From: Ollibium composti
GTDB taxonomy: Bacteria; Pseudomonadota; Alphaproteobacteria; Rhizobiales; Rhizobiaceae
Assembly: GCF_004801285.1 (NCBI RefSeq)
Contig: NZ_SSNY01000012.1
Span: 62,001-126,000 of the forward strand
Direction: 5' to 3'
DNA: 64,000 nucleotides
Positions 8,348-17,797 of the stretch are shown piece by piece (the first letter of the stretch is position 1; every line of letters begins with the position of its first letter). The notes beneath the pieces were generated by a model that was not told the DNA's origin, ran no database searches, and was given only the letters and a program-made list of their open reading frames with translations. The translations under genes were made by a program, and so were the position numbers.

Positions 8348-9940
8348 ATGTTGACCAGACTTGGCCTGATAGCGGCGCTGGCGCTCGGAACGGCAACCGC
8401 CGCATGGGCGCAGGACGCCACCCCGAAGGACGGCGGGAAATTCGTCTTCGTGGCGCCCTACGGCAACGCCATCACCTCGCTCGATATTACCGCGACGCCG
8501 CATACGCAGGACGAGATCGTCGGCAAGGCGATCAACCGCTCGCTCTACAAATGGAACCCCGAAAGCGGCAAGCCGGAGCTCGACCTGGCGGAATCCGTCA
8601 CCGTGTCGGACGACGGCAAGACCTATACCTACAAGCTCAAGGACGCGACCTTCCACAACGGCGACAAGCTCGATGCCGATGACGTGATCTGGTCCTACAA
8701 CCGGCTGGCCGACCCCAAGAAGGCGCTGCCGGGCGCCGAGCAGATGCTGCAGATCGCCGGCGTCGCCGAATACCAGGCAGGCAAGGCCGACCACATTTCA
8801 GGCCTGAAGAAGATCGACGATCGAACCGTCGAGATCACCGTCATCAACCTGGCCAATCCCGGCTGGAACCTGATGTCGAACTATGCGCCGATCTACTCCA
8901 AGGATTATCCGGAAGACCAGCTCGCCTCCAAGCCGAACGGCCTCGGGCCGTTCAAACTGGCCAACTACGTTCCCGGCTCGAAGGTCGAGCTGGTGAAGTT
9001 CGACAACTTTTTCGAGAAGGGCAAGCCGCATCTCGACAAGCTCGACATCATGCTGATGGGCGAGGCACCGGCCCGCGACGTCGCCTTCCGCAATGGCGAG
9101 ATCGACGCCAACGTGCTGGGCCCGGTGCAGTACGAAGCCTATACCCAGGACGCGGCGCTGAAGGATCACATCCTCGAAGTGGCCGAGGTCTATACGCGCA
9201 ACATCGGCTTCAATCCGAAGATCGAGGCGTTCAAGGACAAGCGCGTCCGCCAGGCGATCAACTACGCCATCAACAAGGACCTGATCGTCGAGAAGCTCCT
9301 GAAGAACAAGGCCTATCCGGCGGTCTCCTGGCTGCCGATCTCCTCGCCGGCCTTCGACAAGAATGCCAAGCCCTACGCCTACGACCCCGAGAAGGCCAAG
9401 GAACTGCTCAAGGAAGCCGGCTTCGAGACCGGCCTGAAGTTCTCGGTCACCGCGACCTCGAACGAAAGCTGGGGCCTGCCGATCGTCGAGGCGATCATCC
9501 CGATGCTCGCCAAGGTCGGCGTCACGGTGACGACCGACCCGGTGGAGAACTCGGTCCTGTCCGACAAGATCCTGTCCGACAATTTCGAGAGCTTCATCTG
9601 GTCCAACTCGTCGGGTCCCGACCCGCTGAAATACCTGACCTGTTTCTATTCCAAGACGCCGCAGAACGCCTGCAACTACGTCAAGTTCAACAACGCCGAC
9701 TTCGACAAGCTGATCGACCAGGCGGGCAACGAGACGGATCCGGCCAAGCAGAACGACATCCTGCGGCAGGCCAACAATCTGCTGGAAGAAGAGGCGCCGG
9801 TCTGGTTCTTCAACTACAACAAGGCTGTGATGGCCTACCAGCCCTGGGTGCACGGGCTGAAGCCGAACGCCATGGAACTGGCGATCCAGGACTACGAGGA
9901 TATCTGGATCGACGACAGCGCGCCCGCCTCGCGCAAGTAG
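8348..9940 (+). CDS. ABC transporter substrate-binding protein, family 5 (dipeptide/opine type)
   Basis: A 530-residue periplasmic binding protein. A Sec signal peptide covers residues 1 to about 22 (cleavage near AWA-QD). The mature protein has the SBP family 5 hallmarks: an N-terminal GGKFVFV strand, WNPESGKPELDLAESVTVSDDGKTYTYKLK-type core segments, and DADDVIWSY. It captures peptides or peptide-like opines and delivers them to the permeases encoded next. The start follows a strong AAGGGAGGA ribosome-binding site, consistent with high expression. It is second in the operon led by the amidohydrolase. Confidence 0.94.
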   Translation: MLTRLGLIAALALGTATAAWAQDATPKDGGKFVFVAPYGNAITSLDITATPHTQDEIVGKAINRSLYKWNPESGKPELDLAESVTVSDDGKTYTYKLKDATFHNGDKLDADDVIWSYNRLADPKKALPGAEQMLQIAGVAEYQAGKADHISGLKKIDDRTVEITVINLANPGWNLMSNYAPIYSKDYPEDQLASKPNGLGPFKLANYVPGSKVELVKFDNFFEKGKPHLDKLDIMLMGEAPARDVAFRNGEIDANVLGPVQYEAYTQDAALKDHILEVAEVYTRNIGFNPKIEAFKDKRVRQAINYAINKDLIVEKLLKNKAYPAVSWLPISSPAFDKNAKPYAYDPEKAKELLKEAGFETGLKFSVTATSNESWGLPIVEAIIPMLAKVGVTVTTDPVENSVLSDKILSDNFESFIWSNSSGPDPLKYLTCFYSKTPQNACNYVKFNNADFDKLIDQAGNETDPAKQNDILRQANNLLEEEAPVWFFNYNKAVMAYQPWVHGLKPNAMELAIQDYEDIWIDDSAPASRK

Positions 9941-9963
9941 CGCGGTGACATGCCGGCGGCGGA

Positions 9964-9981
9964 CGGGCGCACTCCCGCCCG
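9964..9981 (+). other. Stem-loop after the family 5 binding-protein gene
   Basis: CGGGCG pairs with CGCCCG around a six-base loop, with possible extension past a bulge. It lies between the binding-protein stop and the permease start. It has no T tract, so it probably stabilises upstream mRNA or partly attenuates the permease genes rather than ending transcription. Confidence 0.4.
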
Positions 9982-10018
9982 CCGCGCGGCGCCCACCCCT
10001 TGCGAGGCAAAACCGTTC

Positions 10019-10954
10019 ATGCTGCGCTTCATCATTCGCCGTTCGCTCCAGATGATCCCGACCCTTCTGGCGGTCGTCCTCATCATCTTCGTGATCTTCA
10101 GCGTCGTTCCCGGCTCCTTCATATCGAGCCTGATGGCGGAAGGACGCAATGTCATGAACGCGGAGGTGCTGGCGCATCTGAACGAGCAGTTCGGGCTGGA
10201 CAAGCCGCTGCCGGTGCGCCTGTGGGACTATCTGTGGGGCCTGGCGCATTTCGACCTTGGAATCTCCTACCGCACGCGCGAACCGGTGTGGAACGTCATC
10301 GAGCCGCGGCTATGGCCGTCGATCAAGCTGGCGCTGACGGCGATGGCCTTCGCCGCGGCGGTTGGCATCCCCCTCGGCTTCCTTGCCGCGCTCAAGCCCG
10401 GCAGCGTGTTCGACACCGGCACCATGATGCTGGCGGTTTCGGGCCTGTCGGTTCCCGAATTCTGGCTCGGCCTGCTTCTGATGTACGTCTTCGCCTTGCA
10501 GCTCGGCCTGCTGCCCAGCTTCGGCTATCAGCCTGGCAGCATCCGCCACATCATCCTGCCCGCCATCGCGCTCGGCGTGTCGCCAATGGCGTTGCTGGCG
10601 CGGACCACCCGCGCCGGCGTGCTGGACGTGATGAACGCCGATTTCGTCCGCACGGCGCGTGCCAAGGGGCTGTCGGAACCGCGTCTGGTGCGCGCCCATG
10701 TCACCCGCAACGTGCTGGTGCTGGTGCTGACCACGCTCGGCCTCCAGATCGGCTCGCTGATGGGGCAGGCGATCGTCATCGAGAAGCTGTTTTCGTGGCC
10801 GGGCATCGGCTCGCTGCTGGTCGACAGCGTGGCGACGCGCGACATTCCGGTGGTGCAGGGAACCGTCATCGTGATCGTGCTGTGGTTCCTCGTCATCAAC
10901 ATGCTGGTCGACGTCGCCTATGCGGCCATCGACCCGCGCATCAAGGTGACCTGA
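10019..10954 (+). CDS. Peptide-type ABC transporter permease (DppB/OppB type)
   Basis: A 311-residue inner-membrane permease with the DppB N-terminus (MLRFIIRRSLQMIPTLL) and about six transmembrane helices. The cytoplasmic EAA-like loop reads RTARAKGLSEPRLVRAHVTRN split around its conserved glycine, and it contacts the ATPases. The start at 10019 is preferred over one at 9950 because the extra 23 residues are charged and proline-rich, while MLRFIIRR is the family start. It pairs with the DppC-type permease that follows after three bases. Confidence 0.93.
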   Translation: MLRFIIRRSLQMIPTLLAVVLIIFVIFSVVPGSFISSLMAEGRNVMNAEVLAHLNEQFGLDKPLPVRLWDYLWGLAHFDLGISYRTREPVWNVIEPRLWPSIKLALTAMAFAAAVGIPLGFLAALKPGSVFDTGTMMLAVSGLSVPEFWLGLLLMYVFALQLGLLPSFGYQPGSIRHIILPAIALGVSPMALLARTTRAGVLDVMNADFVRTARAKGLSEPRLVRAHVTRNVLVLVLTTLGLQIGSLMGQAIVIEKLFSWPGIGSLLVDSVATRDIPVVQGTVIVIVLWFLVINMLVDVAYAAIDPRIKVT

Positions 10955-10957
10955 GCG

Positions 10958-11779
10958 ATGCGGCTGCGCTTCAATTTCACCCTTGGCCTGCTGCTGGCGC
11001 TGCTCGTCATCGTCGCCGCGATCAGCGCCGGCTGGCTGGCGCCCTACGATCCGGTCATGGATGCCGACCTGATGAACTCCGAGATGCCGCCGAGCTGGGA
11101 GCACTGGCTGGGTACGGACGGGCAGGGCCGCGATGTCTTCTCGCGCGTCCTCTTCGGCGCGCGGGTGTCGCTCACGGTCGGCCTCGTCTCGCAGCTGATA
11201 AATTCCTGCATCGGCACGGCGCTCGGCGTTTCGGCCGGCTATTTCGGCGGCTGGTGGGACGATCTGGTGAACGGGCTGACCAACGTCATGCTGGCGATCC
11301 CGTCGCTGGTGTTCGCGCTCGCCATCATGGCGGTGCTGGGACCGGGCCTGCCCAGCCTGCTTATCGCGCTCGGCCTGACCAACTGGTCGTGGACCTGCCG
11401 TATCGCACGCAGTTCCACCCTTTCGCTCAAGAGCCAGGGCTTCGTGCAGGCCGCCAAGACGGCGGGCTTCGGCGACACCAACATCATGCGCACGCAGATC
11501 TTGCCGAATATCCTCGGCCCTGTCCTCGTCATCGCTACCCTCGGCATCGGCGGAGCCGTGCTGGCGGAGGCGGCGCTGTCCTTCCTCGGCGTCGGCATCC
11601 GTCCGCCGCAGCCGAGCTGGGGCAACATGCTGACCGACGCGCGCGAACTGATCCGCACCGCGCCCTGGGCGTCTGTCTTCCCCGGCCTCGCCATCTTCGC
11701 CACGGTGCTGGGCTTCAACCTTCTGGGCGACGGGCTGCGCGACATGCTCGACCCGCATATGAGGACGCGCAGGACATGA
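10958..11779 (+). CDS. Peptide-type ABC transporter permease (DppC/OppC type)
   Basis: A 273-residue permease of the DppC type. It has one N-terminal helix, a short periplasmic segment ending in HWLGTDGQGRDVFSRVLFGARVSL (the family's signature HxLGTDxxGRDxxSR), and then about five helices. The coupling loop holds VQAAKTAGFGDTNIMRTQILPN. Its TGA overlaps the ATG of the next ATPase gene. Together with the gene at 10019 it forms the translocation channel. Confidence 0.94.
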   Translation: MRLRFNFTLGLLLALLVIVAAISAGWLAPYDPVMDADLMNSEMPPSWEHWLGTDGQGRDVFSRVLFGARVSLTVGLVSQLINSCIGTALGVSAGYFGGWWDDLVNGLTNVMLAIPSLVFALAIMAVLGPGLPSLLIALGLTNWSWTCRIARSSTLSLKSQGFVQAAKTAGFGDTNIMRTQILPNILGPVLVIATLGIGGAVLAEAALSFLGVGIRPPQPSWGNMLTDARELIRTAPWASVFPGLAIFATVLGFNLLGDGLRDMLDPHMRTRRT

Positions 11780-12693
11780 ACGGCGCGTCTTCCGATCCTG
11801 TCCTGTCCGTTCGCGACCTCACCATCGGCGTCGGCCGTAGTGCCGAACTCCTGCACGGCGTCTCCTTCGACATTCTGCCTGGCGAAACCTACGGCCTAGT
11901 CGGCGAATCCGGTTCGGGCAAGAGCATCACCGGCCTGTCGGTGATGGGACTGCTCAAGCGGCCGCTGGGCGTGACCGGCGGTTCGATTCTCTTTCAGGGC
12001 GAGGATGTGCTGAAGCTCGGCCGCCGCGCCCGTCGCAAGCTGCGCGGCGACCGCATGGCGATGATCTTCCAGGAGCCGATGACGGCGCTGAATCCCTTGG
12101 CGACGATCGGCCGGCAGATCGCCGAGATGTTCGTCGTGCATCGCGGCATGGGCTGGCCCGAGGCGCGCAGGAAGGCCGTCGAAGCGCTGGAAAGCGTTCG
12201 CGTGCCGTCGCCCGAGGAGCGTGCGCGTTCCTATCCGCACCAACTCTCCGGCGGCATGCGCCAGCGCGTCATGATCGCCATCGCGCTGGCCTGCCGGCCC
12301 GACCTCTTGATCGCGGACGAGCCGACCACGGCACTCGACGTCACTGTGCAGGCGGGCGTGTTGGAGCTGATCGCCGAGCTTTGCAAGGCCGAGGGAACGG
12401 CGGTGCTTCTGGTCAGCCACGACCTCGGTGTCATCGCCAATATGTGCCGGCGCGTCGGCGTCATGGATCGCGGCCGGCTGGTCGAGGAGCAGGACACGAA
12501 GGCGCTGTTCGAGAACCCGCTGCATCCCTATACGCGGGGCCTTCTGGCTGCGCGTCCGCGTCTGGGTTCGCGGCCGGTTGCCGGGCGCGGCCGCCTGACC
12601 GAACTCGACGAGGTCGTCGCCGACGAGGAACGCGGCCGCGACGCGCCGACGCTGACCACGCCGCGCGGCTCCCGGCTGGAGGCGACCGCATGA
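11776..12693 (+). CDS. Peptide-type ABC transporter ATPase (DppD/OppD type)
   Basis: A 305-residue ATPase. Walker A is [10 protein letters not shown], with isoleucine then threonine rather than the usual serine-threonine after the lysine. The Q-loop is in [12 protein letters not shown], the signature is [12 protein letters not shown], and Walker B is [16 protein letters not shown]. The C-terminal peptide-transporter domain is shortened and lacks the usual cysteine cluster seen in the first transporter of the window. The start at 11776 overlaps the previous stop. The same frame is open upstream through the permease genes, but that is a GC-rich run-through and not a fusion. Confidence 0.92.
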   Translation: MNGASSDPVLSVRDLTIGVGRSAELLHGVSFDILPGETYGLVGESGSGKSITGLSVMGLLKRPLGVTGGSILFQGEDVLKLGRRARRKLRGDRMAMIFQEPMTALNPLATIGRQIAEMFVVHRGMGWPEARRKAVEALESVRVPSPEERARSYPHQLSGGMRQRVMIAIALACRPDLLIADEPTTALDVTVQAGVLELIAELCKAEGTAVLLVSHDLGVIANMCRRVGVMDRGRLVEEQDTKALFENPLHPYTRGLLAARPRLGSRPVAGRGRLTELDEVVADEERGRDAPTLTTPRGSRLEATA

Positions 12694-13640
12694 GCCGGCC
12701 GCTGCTCGAAATCCGCGACCTCACCGTCCATTTCCCGCTGCCGCGGCAATCGCCGCTCGGCCGAAAGCGGACGCTGCGCGCCGTGCAGGGCGTGAACCTC
12801 ACTTTGAACGAGGGGGAATGCCTGTCCATCGTCGGCGAATCCGGTTGCGGCAAGTCCACCACGGCGCTCACGGTCATGGGCCTGCAGGAACCGACCTCGG
12901 GCGAAATCCTGTTTCAGGGCAAGCCGCTGACTGGGGCCGGCGCGCCTTCTCGCAAGGAGCGCGCGCGCATCGCCCAGATGGTGTTCCAGGACCCTTACGC
13001 CTCGCTCAATCCGCGCCAGACCATCGGCCGCATGCTTTCGGCGCAACTCGCGCTGCACGGCATCGCCAGGGGAAGTGAAGCCCGCGATCGCGTCGCCGCC
13101 ATGCTGAAGCGCGTCGGCCTGATGCCGGACCACGCCGACCGCTACCCGCACGAGTTCTCTGGCGGGCAGCGCCAGCGCATCGGCATCGCGCGGGCCCTGA
13201 TGCTCGACCCGAAGATCCTCGTATTGGACGAGCCGGTGTCGGCGCTGGACGTCTCGATCCAGGCACAGATCATCAACCTGTTGATGGATTTGCAGGAGAC
13301 GCTGGGCCTCAGCTACATCATGATCTCGCACGATCTCAGCGTCGTCGAGCATGTCAGCGACCGGGTTGCGGTGATGTATTTCGGCCGGGTCGTCGAGGAG
13401 GGCGACTGGCATTCGATCTTCAGCCGTCCGACGCATCCCTATACGCGTCGCCTGATCGGTTCGGTTCCCGATCCCGATGCGATCCTCGCCGGCGCCCGCG
13501 GCGTACCGGACGCCGCCCCCGTCCCCGACGCGGCGCGCTTCTCGCCCGACATTTCGCGCCGTCCGAACCCCGACGAGGAACCGGAGCCGAGCGCGCTCGT
13601 GTCGATCGGCGAGAGTCACAGCGTGCGCCTGGCGCAATAG
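12690..13640 (+). CDS. Peptide-type ABC transporter ATPase (DppF/OppF type)
   Basis: A 316-residue ATPase completing the transporter. Walker A is GESGCGKST, the Q-loop is VFQDPYASLNPR, the signature is FSGGQRQRIGIARA and Walker B is ILVLDEPVSALDVSIQ. The C-terminal 60 residues are an unusual acidic/proline-rich tail in place of the cysteine-containing oligopeptide domain. Its ATG overlaps the stop of the DppD-type gene. With the binding protein, two permeases and the other ATPase it makes a complete five-component importer. Confidence 0.93.
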   Translation: MSRPLLEIRDLTVHFPLPRQSPLGRKRTLRAVQGVNLTLNEGECLSIVGESGCGKSTTALTVMGLQEPTSGEILFQGKPLTGAGAPSRKERARIAQMVFQDPYASLNPRQTIGRMLSAQLALHGIARGSEARDRVAAMLKRVGLMPDHADRYPHEFSGGQRQRIGIARALMLDPKILVLDEPVSALDVSIQAQIINLLMDLQETLGLSYIMISHDLSVVEHVSDRVAVMYFGRVVEEGDWHSIFSRPTHPYTRRLIGSVPDPDAILAGARGVPDAAPVPDAARFSPDISRRPNPDEEPEPSALVSIGESHSVRLAQ

Positions 13641-13661
13641 CCTTCACCACAGAGACCGCCG

Positions 13662-15164
13662 ATGCCCTTCACCGTCCTCACCGCAGAGTTCATGCACGAG
13701 TCCAACACCTTCTCGCGCTACCGCACCGACCTGCCGCAATTCGCGATCGACCAGCTGTTCTACGGCGACCAGGCGATCCGCGTCCGGCGCGACGCCAACA
13801 CCGAACTGGCTGGCTTCATGGACGTGGCCGAACCCGCCGGCTGGACCGTCGTCCACGCGGTTTCGGCGCACGCCGTGCCGGGCGGGCGGGTAACAAAGGC
13901 TGCCTACGACCATATCGCCGGCGTGATCCTAGATGCGGCGCGGGCGAACAAGGGCCGGCTCGACGGCGTTCTGCTCGGCCTGCACGGCTCGATGGTGCCC
14001 GATTTCTGCGACGACGGGGAAGGCTACCTGCTCGGCCTCTTGCGGGCTGAACTGGGCGAAGAAATCCCCATCGCTGTGACGCTCGACCTGCATGCGATGG
14101 TTTCGGAGGCTATGGTCCGGCACGCACAGATCTTCGTGTCCTACAAGACCTATCCGCATGTCGACATGCGCGAGATCGGCGCTCATGCCGCCCGCATCCT
14201 CGATCGTGCGATGAGGGGCGAGATCGCGCCGCGCACTGTCCGAGCGCATGTGCCGATGCTGGACGAGGCGAATGCCGGCCGCACCGACATCCCCGAGACG
14301 CTGGCGCTCTACGACCGCGCCCGCGAGGCGGAGGCCGATGGCCTGCTCGCCGTCTCCGTCAATGCCGGCTTTACCGGTGCGGACGTTTCCTGCGTCGGGC
14401 CGACGGTGCTCGCCACCTATGACAGCCGCGATCCTCAGGCTGAAGCCGCCGCTCGGCGTATCACCGAGGACCTTGCCGACGCGATCTGGCATGGGCGCAC
14501 GAGAAAGCGCAACGTCTTCATCGAGGTCGAGGAGGCAGCCGCCGAGGCACTCGCGTGGACGGGCGACAAGCCGCTGGTCATTGCCGACTATGCCGACAAT
14601 CCCGGCGCAGGATCATACGGCGATTCGACGGCGCTGCTGAAGGGTCTGCTCGACGCGGGTGTGAAGGGCGCTGTGCTTTCGCCGATGGTCGATGCCGAGG
14701 CGGCTGCGGAACTGCATCGCCGCAAGGAAGGCGAAACCGTCACGGTGACGATCGGCGGCAAGGGCGCACCGGACTTCGGCGGCGGGCCGCTGACGGTGAC
14801 GGGCGTGATCACCAGGCTCTCGGACGGCGCCTATGTCGGCGACGGGCCGATCCAGGGCGGGCTTGCCCACAGTTTCGGGCTGACCGCCGTGATTGATGTC
14901 GACGGCATCGAGGTGCTGGTCGTTTCAGAGGCGCAGCAGATGGTCGACCTGCAACAGTTGCGCGCCTTCGGTATCGAGCCGACCGCCCGCCGGGTGCTGG
15001 CGCTGAAGTCGATGCAGCACTTCCGCGCCGCCTTCGAGCCGATCGCCGGCAAGGTCATCGTCTGCGACGCCGGCGCGCTGGCGACGCCGCGGGCGGAGCG
15101 GCGCCCCTATGTCCGCGCGCCGCGCCCGCTCTGGCCGCTCGACAAGGATTTCGAGCGGGATTGA
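13662..15164 (+). CDS. M81-family metallopeptidase (MlrC-like)
   Basis: A 500-residue protein of the M81 (microcystinase C) family. Recognisable blocks are EFMHESNTFS near residues 9-18, LLGLHGSMVPDFCDDGEGYL (about 105-123), TLDLHAMVSEAMV (about 140-152) and YKTYPHVDM (about 161-169). Together these supply the histidine, aspartate and glutamate ligands expected of a zinc enzyme. MlrC opens the linearised tetrapeptide in microcystin breakdown, but most homologues in Hyphomicrobiales sit behind dipeptide-type importers and have unknown substrates. It starts 21 bases after the ATPase gene and is likely the last gene of the operon. Together with the amidohydrolase it would process whatever the transporter brings in. 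Confidence 0.9.
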   Translation: MPFTVLTAEFMHESNTFSRYRTDLPQFAIDQLFYGDQAIRVRRDANTELAGFMDVAEPAGWTVVHAVSAHAVPGGRVTKAAYDHIAGVILDAARANKGRLDGVLLGLHGSMVPDFCDDGEGYLLGLLRAELGEEIPIAVTLDLHAMVSEAMVRHAQIFVSYKTYPHVDMREIGAHAARILDRAMRGEIAPRTVRAHVPMLDEANAGRTDIPETLALYDRAREAEADGLLAVSVNAGFTGADVSCVGPTVLATYDSRDPQAEAAARRITEDLADAIWHGRTRKRNVFIEVEEAAAEALAWTGDKPLVIADYADNPGAGSYGDSTALLKGLLDAGVKGAVLSPMVDAEAAAELHRRKEGETVTVTIGGKGAPDFGGGPLTVTGVITRLSDGAYVGDGPIQGGLAHSFGLTAVIDVDGIEVLVVSEAQQMVDLQQLRAFGIEPTARRVLALKSMQHFRAAFEPIAGKVIVCDAGALATPRAERRPYVRAPRPLWPLDKDFERD

Positions 15165-15238
15165 TTTTTGCCTTGGGAGCCGAAGTGCGATCGTCTGTGG
15201 AGCCGGTCCGAGCCGACGACTGAAGTTTCCTTGCCCGG

Positions 15239-16408
15239 TCAGAGCGAGCCGAAGAACCGTTGCAGGCGGTCCATCGCCTCGGTGACACGCTCGGTCGACT
15301 GCGAGCCGAAGCAGACCCTCAGATGGCCTTCGCCGGCGGGGCCGTAGAACGAGCCGGCCTCGACCACGACATCGGCTTTTTCGAGGATCAGTTCGGCCAG
15401 TTGCTGGGCGGGAAGCCCGATCTGCGAAATATCGGGGAAGGCGTAGATGGTGCCCTCGGGCCAGTCGCAGATCACGCCCGGCATCTGGTTGAGCCGCGAG
15501 ACGACGATGTCGCGCTTTTCCCGGTCTTCCTGCACCAGTCCGGCGAGGATTTCGGCCGGACCGGTCACCGCCGCATAGGCGCCTTCCTGGATGAAGGTGT
15601 TGACGTGGGTGACGTCGCTTGTGGTGATCTTGAGAATCCCCTCGATCATAGCGGCGGGCGCGGCAAGATAGCCGATGCGCCAGCCGTCCATGGCGAAGCT
15701 CTTGGTGAAGGCGAACATGGAGACGGTGCGCTCGGCCATGCCGGGCAGCGAGGCGATGGAGATGTGCTCAGCGCCGTCGAAGAGGATTTCCTCATAGACT
15801 TCGTCGGAGATGACGACGAGATCGTGGCGGATGGCGATATCGGCCAGCGCCTCCAGCTCGGCGCGGCTGTAGACGCGGCCGGTCGGATTGCACGGATTGA
15901 CCAGGCAGATCATCTTGGTGGCGGGGGTGATCTTCGCTTCGATGCGTTCCGCGTCGATGGCGAAGCGGTTGGCCGCGTCGAGTTCGGCGAAGACCGGCTT
16001 GCCGCCGGCCAGCTCGATCTTGCCGAGATGCTGCGGATAGTAGGGTTCGAGCAGGATGACCTCGTCGCCGGGATCGACCAGCGCCATGATGGCGGCGAAG
16101 GAAGCGTGGGTGAGGCCGTTGGTGACGACGACGTCCGAAGCATCGACAGCAAGGTCGTTTCTCGTGCGTAGCTTTTCGGCCAGCGCGGCGCGCAGCTTCG
16201 GCAGGCCCTGGAAATGCGAATAATGGACGTTGCCGGCCATCAGTGCGTTGGCGGCCGCCTGCTTCACCGGCAGGGGTGTGTCGGCGTGCGGGCTGCCCAG
16301 TTCCATGTGGATGAGGTCGCGGCCCGAGGCTGCCAGCGCAGCCGCCTTTGCGTACATGCCGTAGGACTTCTTGCTGCCCTTGGTGATGCGCTGCGCGAGA
16401 TAGGTCAT
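15239..16408 (-). CDS. Class I/II PLP-dependent aminotransferase
   Basis: A 389-residue fold-type I aminotransferase. It has the NPCNPTG block at residues 171-177, the SDEVYE cofactor-binding aspartate at 202, the Schiff-base lysine K236 in FAFTKSFAMDGWRIGY, and a C-terminal GHLRVCF arginine that holds the substrate carboxylate. It probably exchanges an amino group between an amino acid and a 2-oxo acid in the cytoplasm. It lies downstream of the branched-chain-type binding-protein gene, separated by a strong hairpin, so it is likely the distal gene of the minus-strand arm controlled by the GntR regulator. The substrate is not evident. Confidence 0.92.
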   Translation of the reverse strand: MTYLAQRITKGSKKSYGMYAKAAALAASGRDLIHMELGSPHADTPLPVKQAAANALMAGNVHYSHFQGLPKLRAALAEKLRTRNDLAVDASDVVVTNGLTHASFAAIMALVDPGDEVILLEPYYPQHLGKIELAGGKPVFAELDAANRFAIDAERIEAKITPATKMICLVNPCNPTGRVYSRAELEALADIAIRHDLVVISDEVYEEILFDGAEHISIASLPGMAERTVSMFAFTKSFAMDGWRIGYLAAPAAMIEGILKITTSDVTHVNTFIQEGAYAAVTGPAEILAGLVQEDREKRDIVVSRLNQMPGVICDWPEGTIYAFPDISQIGLPAQQLAELILEKADVVVEAGSFYGPAGEGHLRVCFGSQSTERVTEAMDRLQRFFGSL

Positions 16409-16445
16409 GGAAACGTCCGGTCTGGAAGGCTGCGGTCTTGGTCGT

Positions 16446-16476
16446 GGATCGCGGCGGGACGTGCCCGCCGCGATCC
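16446..16476 (-). other. 13-bp perfect stem-loop after the Liv-type binding-protein gene
   Basis: GGATCGCGGCGGG pairs exactly with CCCGCCGCGATCC around a five-base loop. It lies just past the stop of the minus-strand binding-protein gene and before the aminotransferase. No T tract follows on that strand. This fits mRNA 3'-end protection with partial read-through. Confidence 0.65.
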
Positions 16477-16488
16477 CCTGTTGCGGTG

Positions 16489-17751
16489 CTACTTGATCTT
16501 GTCCTTGAGTGCGGCGACGTCGTCGGCGCTCAGTTCGCCTGTCGTCTCAACCTTGCCGTCCTTGATCTGCCACAGGCGGAAGGGGCCGGTGATGTCGCCG
16601 TACTGGTCGAAGTTGACCGGGCCGATGACGCCTTCGTAGCGGATCGGCTTACCTTCCTTGATCAGCTTGAGCGCCTTGGCGAATTCGTCCTTGCCGGCGA
16701 AGATCGGTTCGCCCTTGGGATCGACCACCTTGTAGATGGCGTCGCGGATCTTGGCCGGGTCCGGTCCGCCCGCCTCGGCGATCGCCAGCCCGACGATGGC
16801 GCCGGCGTCGTAGGCGCGGTCGGCAGCCGGGTTGGTCGGCTCGATGCCGCCGGAGAAGGCCTTGTAATTCTTCGTGAAATAGTCTGTCGATTTGGTCGGG
16901 CTGGTGCCCGACGAGGTGCCGCGCGCCTCGTTCAGATATTCGGCGCCGACGGAATCGATGAAGTCCGGGCTATTCATGCCGTCATTGAGCAGGAACTTCT
17001 GCACGCCGCCCTGCGAGATCCAGGTGCGGGCGATGGTGGCGCCGTCGACGGGCGTGCTGATGAGATAGAGCGCGTCCGGCTCGCCGGCCATTGCGGCGGT
17101 GACTTCCGAGGCATAGCTGGACTGCTTTTCGTTGTAGGGCGTCTGCGAGACGATGGTGCCGCCGAGCGCCTTGTAGGCCTTGGCGAACTCGGCCTCCATG
17201 TTGACGCCGAAGTCGTTGTTGACGTTGATGACGGCGAGCTTCTTGTAGCCGCTGTCGATGGCGTATTTGGCGGCGGCCACGCCCTGCAGTGCGTCCGAGG
17301 TGATGGTGCGGAAGAAGATGCCGTTGGTCTTGCCGTCGCGGCCGAGCTGGGTCAGTGTCGGCGAGGAGGCGGCGGGCGAGACCTGAACGATCTTGGCCGG
17401 CGCGGTGACCGAGGTCAGGATCGGGATCGTCACCGAGGAGATGATGCCGCCGATGATGGCCGGCACCTTCTTGACCTGCACGAGCTGGGTCGCGGCATCG
17501 ACTGCGACGTTGCCGGTGCTCTGGCTGTCGCGCGTGTCGGTGACGAGGTCGCAGCCGTTGACGCCGCCGGCTTCGTTGATGTCCCTGAAAGCCATCTCGA
17601 CCGACTTGGCGCCGGCCTGGCCGTATTCGCCGGCCGGGCCGGTCAGTTCCATGACGACGCCGACCGTGACCTTGCAGTCGGCGGCAAAGGCGCTGCCGGC
17701 GGTGCCGCAAAGCAGCAGGGCGGCGGTGAGTTGAAGCATTGTTTTCTTCAT
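16489..17751 (-). CDS. Branched-chain-amino-acid-type ABC substrate-binding protein (Peripla_BP_6, LivK-like)
   Basis: A 420-residue periplasmic binding protein with a Sec signal peptide (MKKTMLQLTAALLLCGTAGS, cleavage near AFA-AD at residue 23). The mature protein opens with the family strand VTVGVVMELTGPAGEYGQ and has two Rossmann-like lobes. Starts upstream of 17751 are rejected because they place charged sequence before the signal peptide. It should serve the LivGFHM-type transporter genes on the other arm, since no other transporter of this class is present. Proteins of this class also bind aromatic and amide compounds, so leucine transport should not be assumed. Confidence 0.93.
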   Translation of the reverse strand: MKKTMLQLTAALLLCGTAGSAFAADCKVTVGVVMELTGPAGEYGQAGAKSVEMAFRDINEAGGVNGCDLVTDTRDSQSTGNVAVDAATQLVQVKKVPAIIGGIISSVTIPILTSVTAPAKIVQVSPAASSPTLTQLGRDGKTNGIFFRTITSDALQGVAAAKYAIDSGYKKLAVINVNNDFGVNMEAEFAKAYKALGGTIVSQTPYNEKQSSYASEVTAAMAGEPDALYLISTPVDGATIARTWISQGGVQKFLLNDGMNSPDFIDSVGAEYLNEARGTSSGTSPTKSTDYFTKNYKAFSGGIEPTNPAADRAYDAGAIVGLAIAEAGGPDPAKIRDAIYKVVDPKGEPIFAGKDEFAKALKLIKEGKPIRYEGVIGPVNFDQYGDITGPFRLWQIKDGKVETTGELSADDVAALKDKIK

Positions 17752-17797
17752 TGCAGTTCCCCAGTTCGTGGTTGGTCGTTGCGGTTGTCTTGGCCTG

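Noticed and set aside
10000-12693. Apparent 897-aa permease-ATPase fusion
   Set aside because: The first 592 codons are an out-of-frame run through two permease genes. The real ATPase begins at 11776 with an ATGA overlap.
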